From contig CALGIJ010000012.1 of assembly GCA_937915545.1 (NCBI GenBank), positions 62,001 through 126,000 of the forward strand: DNA of 64,000 nucleotides. The letters are read 5' to 3'. The notes beneath the pieces are model-generated. The model saw only the letters and a list, made by a program, of their open reading frames with translations, searched no databases and was not told the DNA's origin. The position numbers and the translations under genes are program-made. The DNA is from an uncultured Desulfobacterales bacterium. Lineage in GTDB: Bacteria > Desulfobacterota > Desulfobulbia > Desulfobulbales > Desulfocapsaceae. Shown here in pieces: positions 62,130-64,000 of this stretch. How positions within the stretch are numbered: the first letter of the stretch is position 1; every line of letters starts with the position of its first letter.

Positions 62130-64000
62130 ATGTCTGAAAAAACACTGATCATCGCCGAGAAGCCGAGCGTCGCCTCCGATCTGGTGAAAGTCTTGCCGGG
62201 GAAGTTCACCAGGGAAAAGACCCACTTCGAGGGGGAGTCCTATGTCGTCTCCTTCGCTATCGGCCATCTCGTCTCCATCTGCTATCCCGAGGAAATCGAC
62301 CCCGCCTATCAGAAGTGGGACATGGCCAACCTGCCCATTCTCCCCGAGACCTTCCCGCTGAAAGGCCTCGACGGAACCAAGGCGCAGCTTGGCACCCTGC
62401 AGAAACTGATCCGCCGCCGCGACATCACCACCATCGTCAACGCCTGCGACGCCGGTCGTGAGGGTGAGCTGATCTTTAAATATATCGTCAAATACGTGTG
62501 GAACGCCTCGGTGGCGGGCAAGACCTTCAAGCGCCTGTGGCTGCAATCGATGACCGCAGATTCCATCCGCACCGCCTTCTCGGCCCTGCGCAACGATGAC
62601 GAGATGCGCCCCCTCGAAGACGCCGCCCTGTGCCGCTCAGAGTCGGACTGGCTCATCGGCATCAACGCCACCCGCGCCCTCACCGGCTACAACTCCCGCC
62701 GTGGGGGTTTCTTCCTCACCCCCTGCGGCCGGGTGCAGACACCAACCCTGTCATTACTCGTCAAGCGCGAACGAACCCGGCTCGCCTTTGTGGCCAGGCC
62801 TTACTGGAATATCCAGGCAACTTTTGCCTGCGGTTCCCTTCTCTATCAGGGCAAGTGGATCGACCCGCAATTCGCCAGGGATCCCGACGACGCCTTGGAC
62901 CGCGCCGACCGGCTGTGGGACAAGGCCCAGGCCGAGGCCATCGCTGCGCAATGCCAGGATGGTATAGCCACGGTCGAGGAAGAGAGCAAGAAGAGCAGCC
63001 AGGGAGCGCCGCCGCTCTACGACCTCACCCTGCTGCAGCGCGAGGCCAACTCCCGCTTCGGCCTCTCCGCCAAGAACACCCTGGCCCTGGCCCAGGCCCT
63101 CTACGAGAAGCACAAGGTACTCACCTACCCGCGTACCGACAGCAAGCACCTGCCCGAGGACTACCTGCAATCGACGAAAGAGGTCATGCAGCGGCTTGGC
63201 GGCGGGGACTTCGGGCCTCTGGCCAACGCGGCCCTGGCCAAGAACTATCTCCGCCCCGACAAGCGCATCTTCAACGACGCCAAGGTCTCCGACCATCACG
63301 CCATCATCCCTACCACCCTCTTGCCCACCAAACTCAACGAGTTCGAGAGCAAGATCTACAATATGGTGGCGCAGCGCTTCATCGCCGTATTCTATCCCCC
63401 GGCGGTCTTTCTCAACACCCGCCGCCTGTCGCTGGTCAAGGAGCAGACCTTCGTCACCGAGGGGAAAATCCTCCTCGAGGCCGGCTGGAAGAAGGTATAC
63501 GACAGCGGCGACAATGACCGCAGCCTCGACCCGCTGCCGCCCGGCAAGGAGGTACTCTGCCAAAAGCTCGACCTCGCCGAACACCAGACCACCCCCCCGT
63601 CGCGTTACAACGAGGCCACCCTGCTCTCGGCCATGGAGAACTCCGACAAGCTTGTCGAAGACGAAGAACTGGCCGAGGCCATGAAGGAGCGGGGCCTGGG
63701 CACCCCGGCAACCCGAGCGGCCATCATCGAGAAACTCATCAAGGAAAAATACGTCGTCCGCGAGGGCAAGGACCTCGTCCCCACCGGAAAGGCCTTCGAA
63801 CTCCTCGGCCTGCTGGAGGCCATGCGTATCGATGTGCTCGCCTCGCCGGAGATGACCGGGGACTGGGAGTTCAAGCTCAACCGTATTCTCAAGGGACAGT
63901 TCACCCGCGACCAGTTCATGGGCGAGATCCGCAGCATGACCAGGCAGATCATCGAGCGCATCAAGGACTTCGCCACATCGGAGACCGGCCCGGAGGCCCC
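62130..64000 (+). CDS. topB: DNA topoisomerase III (3' end outside window)
   Basis: A type IA topoisomerase open to the window end (623 complete codons). The toprim domain begins EKTLIIAEKPSVASDLVKVL, and its metal site is NACDAGREGELIF. The catalytic tyrosine is in VLTYPRTDSKHLP; LCRSESDWLIGINATRALT and GRVQTPTLSLLV are further TopB markers. It relaxes and decatenates DNA through single-strand passage. The ATG at 62130 lacks a strong Shine-Dalgarno sequence, and no nearby alternative start exists. Any C-terminal zinc-finger domain lies outside the window. Confidence 0.93.
   Translation, partial: MSEKTLIIAEKPSVASDLVKVLPGKFTREKTHFEGESYVVSFAIGHLVSICYPEEIDPAYQKWDMANLPILPETFPLKGLDGTKAQLGTLQKLIRRRDITTIVNACDAGREGELIFKYIVKYVWNASVAGKTFKRLWLQSMTADSIRTAFSALRNDDEMRPLEDAALCRSESDWLIGINATRALTGYNSRRGGFFLTPCGRVQTPTLSLLVKRERTRLAFVARPYWNIQATFACGSLLYQGKWIDPQFARDPDDALDRADRLWDKAQAEAIAAQCQDGIATVEEESKKSSQGAPPLYDLTLLQREANSRFGLSAKNTLALAQALYEKHKVLTYPRTDSKHLPEDYLQSTKEVMQRLGGGDFGPLANAALAKNYLRPDKRIFNDAKVSDHHAIIPTTLLPTKLNEFESKIYNMVAQRFIAVFYPPAVFLNTRRLSLVKEQTFVTEGKILLEAGWKKVYDSGDNDRSLDPLPPGKEVLCQKLDLAEHQTTPPSRYNEATLLSAMENSDKLVEDEELAEAMKERGLGTPATRAAIIEKLIKEKYVVREGKDLVPTGKAFELLGLLEAMRIDVLASPEMTGDWEFKLNRILKGQFTRDQFMGEIRSMTRQIIERIKDFATSETGPEA

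Noticed and set aside
1..64000. Search by eye for CRISPR arrays, insertion sequences, integrases, attachment-site duplications and tRNA genes
   Set aside because: No regularly spaced repeats, transposase or integrase motifs, or cloverleaf-like sequences were noticed. The window reads as stable chromosome, with 29786-33965 the only stretch that looks accessory.

Overview
This is a GC-rich bacterial chromosome segment. It has no insertion sequence, prophage, CRISPR array, tRNA or rRNA gene that I can see. Several features suggest an anaerobic member of the Desulfobacterota (former Deltaproteobacteria), perhaps near Desulfobulbales or Desulfuromonadales. These are a fused B12-dependent acyl-CoA mutase (IcmF) beside an acyl-CoA ligase, acyl-CoA dehydrogenase and ETF; a TetR regulator; a cytoplasmic hybrid histidine kinase; and HflX and Lon of that flavour. 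The lineage is an inference, because no marker rRNA is present.

Layout. (1) 1-2459: the 3' part of a lysine-2,3-aminomutase-like radical SAM gene, then an HDOD-GGDEF signalling protein. (2) 2674-16064: a catabolic block for (probably branched-chain) carboxylic acids. It runs acyl-CoA ligase, acyl-CoA dehydrogenase, EtfB, EtfA, TetR regulator, IcmF, a degenerate CGGC-domain protein, a dienoyl-CoA isomerase-like crotonase, a transglutaminase-like protein, a CaiB/BaiF CoA-transferase and a corrinoid adenosyltransferase that could make the IcmF cofactor. A clear promoter with a perfect 14-bp palindrome at the start site precedes the ligase. (3) 16314-29785: mostly housekeeping: an Epd-like dehydrogenase, a protein with ADP-ribosyltransferase-like motifs, glmS, pyrE with a 56-residue zinc-ribbon gene, a zinc-ribbon PilZ protein, hflX, nadE, mltG, lon and a left-handed beta-helix protein. 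(4) 29786-33965: an orphan island with one small ORF and a 1,101-residue protein of unknown function. Its C-terminal third carries an ordered series of EAL-phosphodiesterase-like motifs.

(5) 34139-41208: wecB-apt-mtnP on the minus strand, then iron alcohol dehydrogenase, hybrid kinase, lspA and asd on the plus strand. (6) 41305-48529: a cell-wall group made of a repeat-rich lipoprotein, a class A PBP with a long insertion and a LysM/MltD-type lytic transglycosylase. (7) 48701-51254: a TraB-family membrane protein, a YhbY RNA-binding protein and an MBL-fold hydrolase. (8) 51514-61816 (minus strand): the translation and RNA operon rimP-nusA-ylxR-infB-rbfA-nrnA-truB-rpsO-pnp. It is preceded by a leader with a consensus promoter, a stretch resembling the 3' end of 16S rRNA, and a strong terminator just before rimP. 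(9) 62130-end: topoisomerase III, cut by the window edge.

The least explained items are the large EAL-like orphan (30660-33965), the rimP-nusA leader (61631-61816), the ADP-ribosyltransferase-like gene beside epd (17429-18085), and hflX, whose conserved N-terminus lies upstream of any ordinary start codon.
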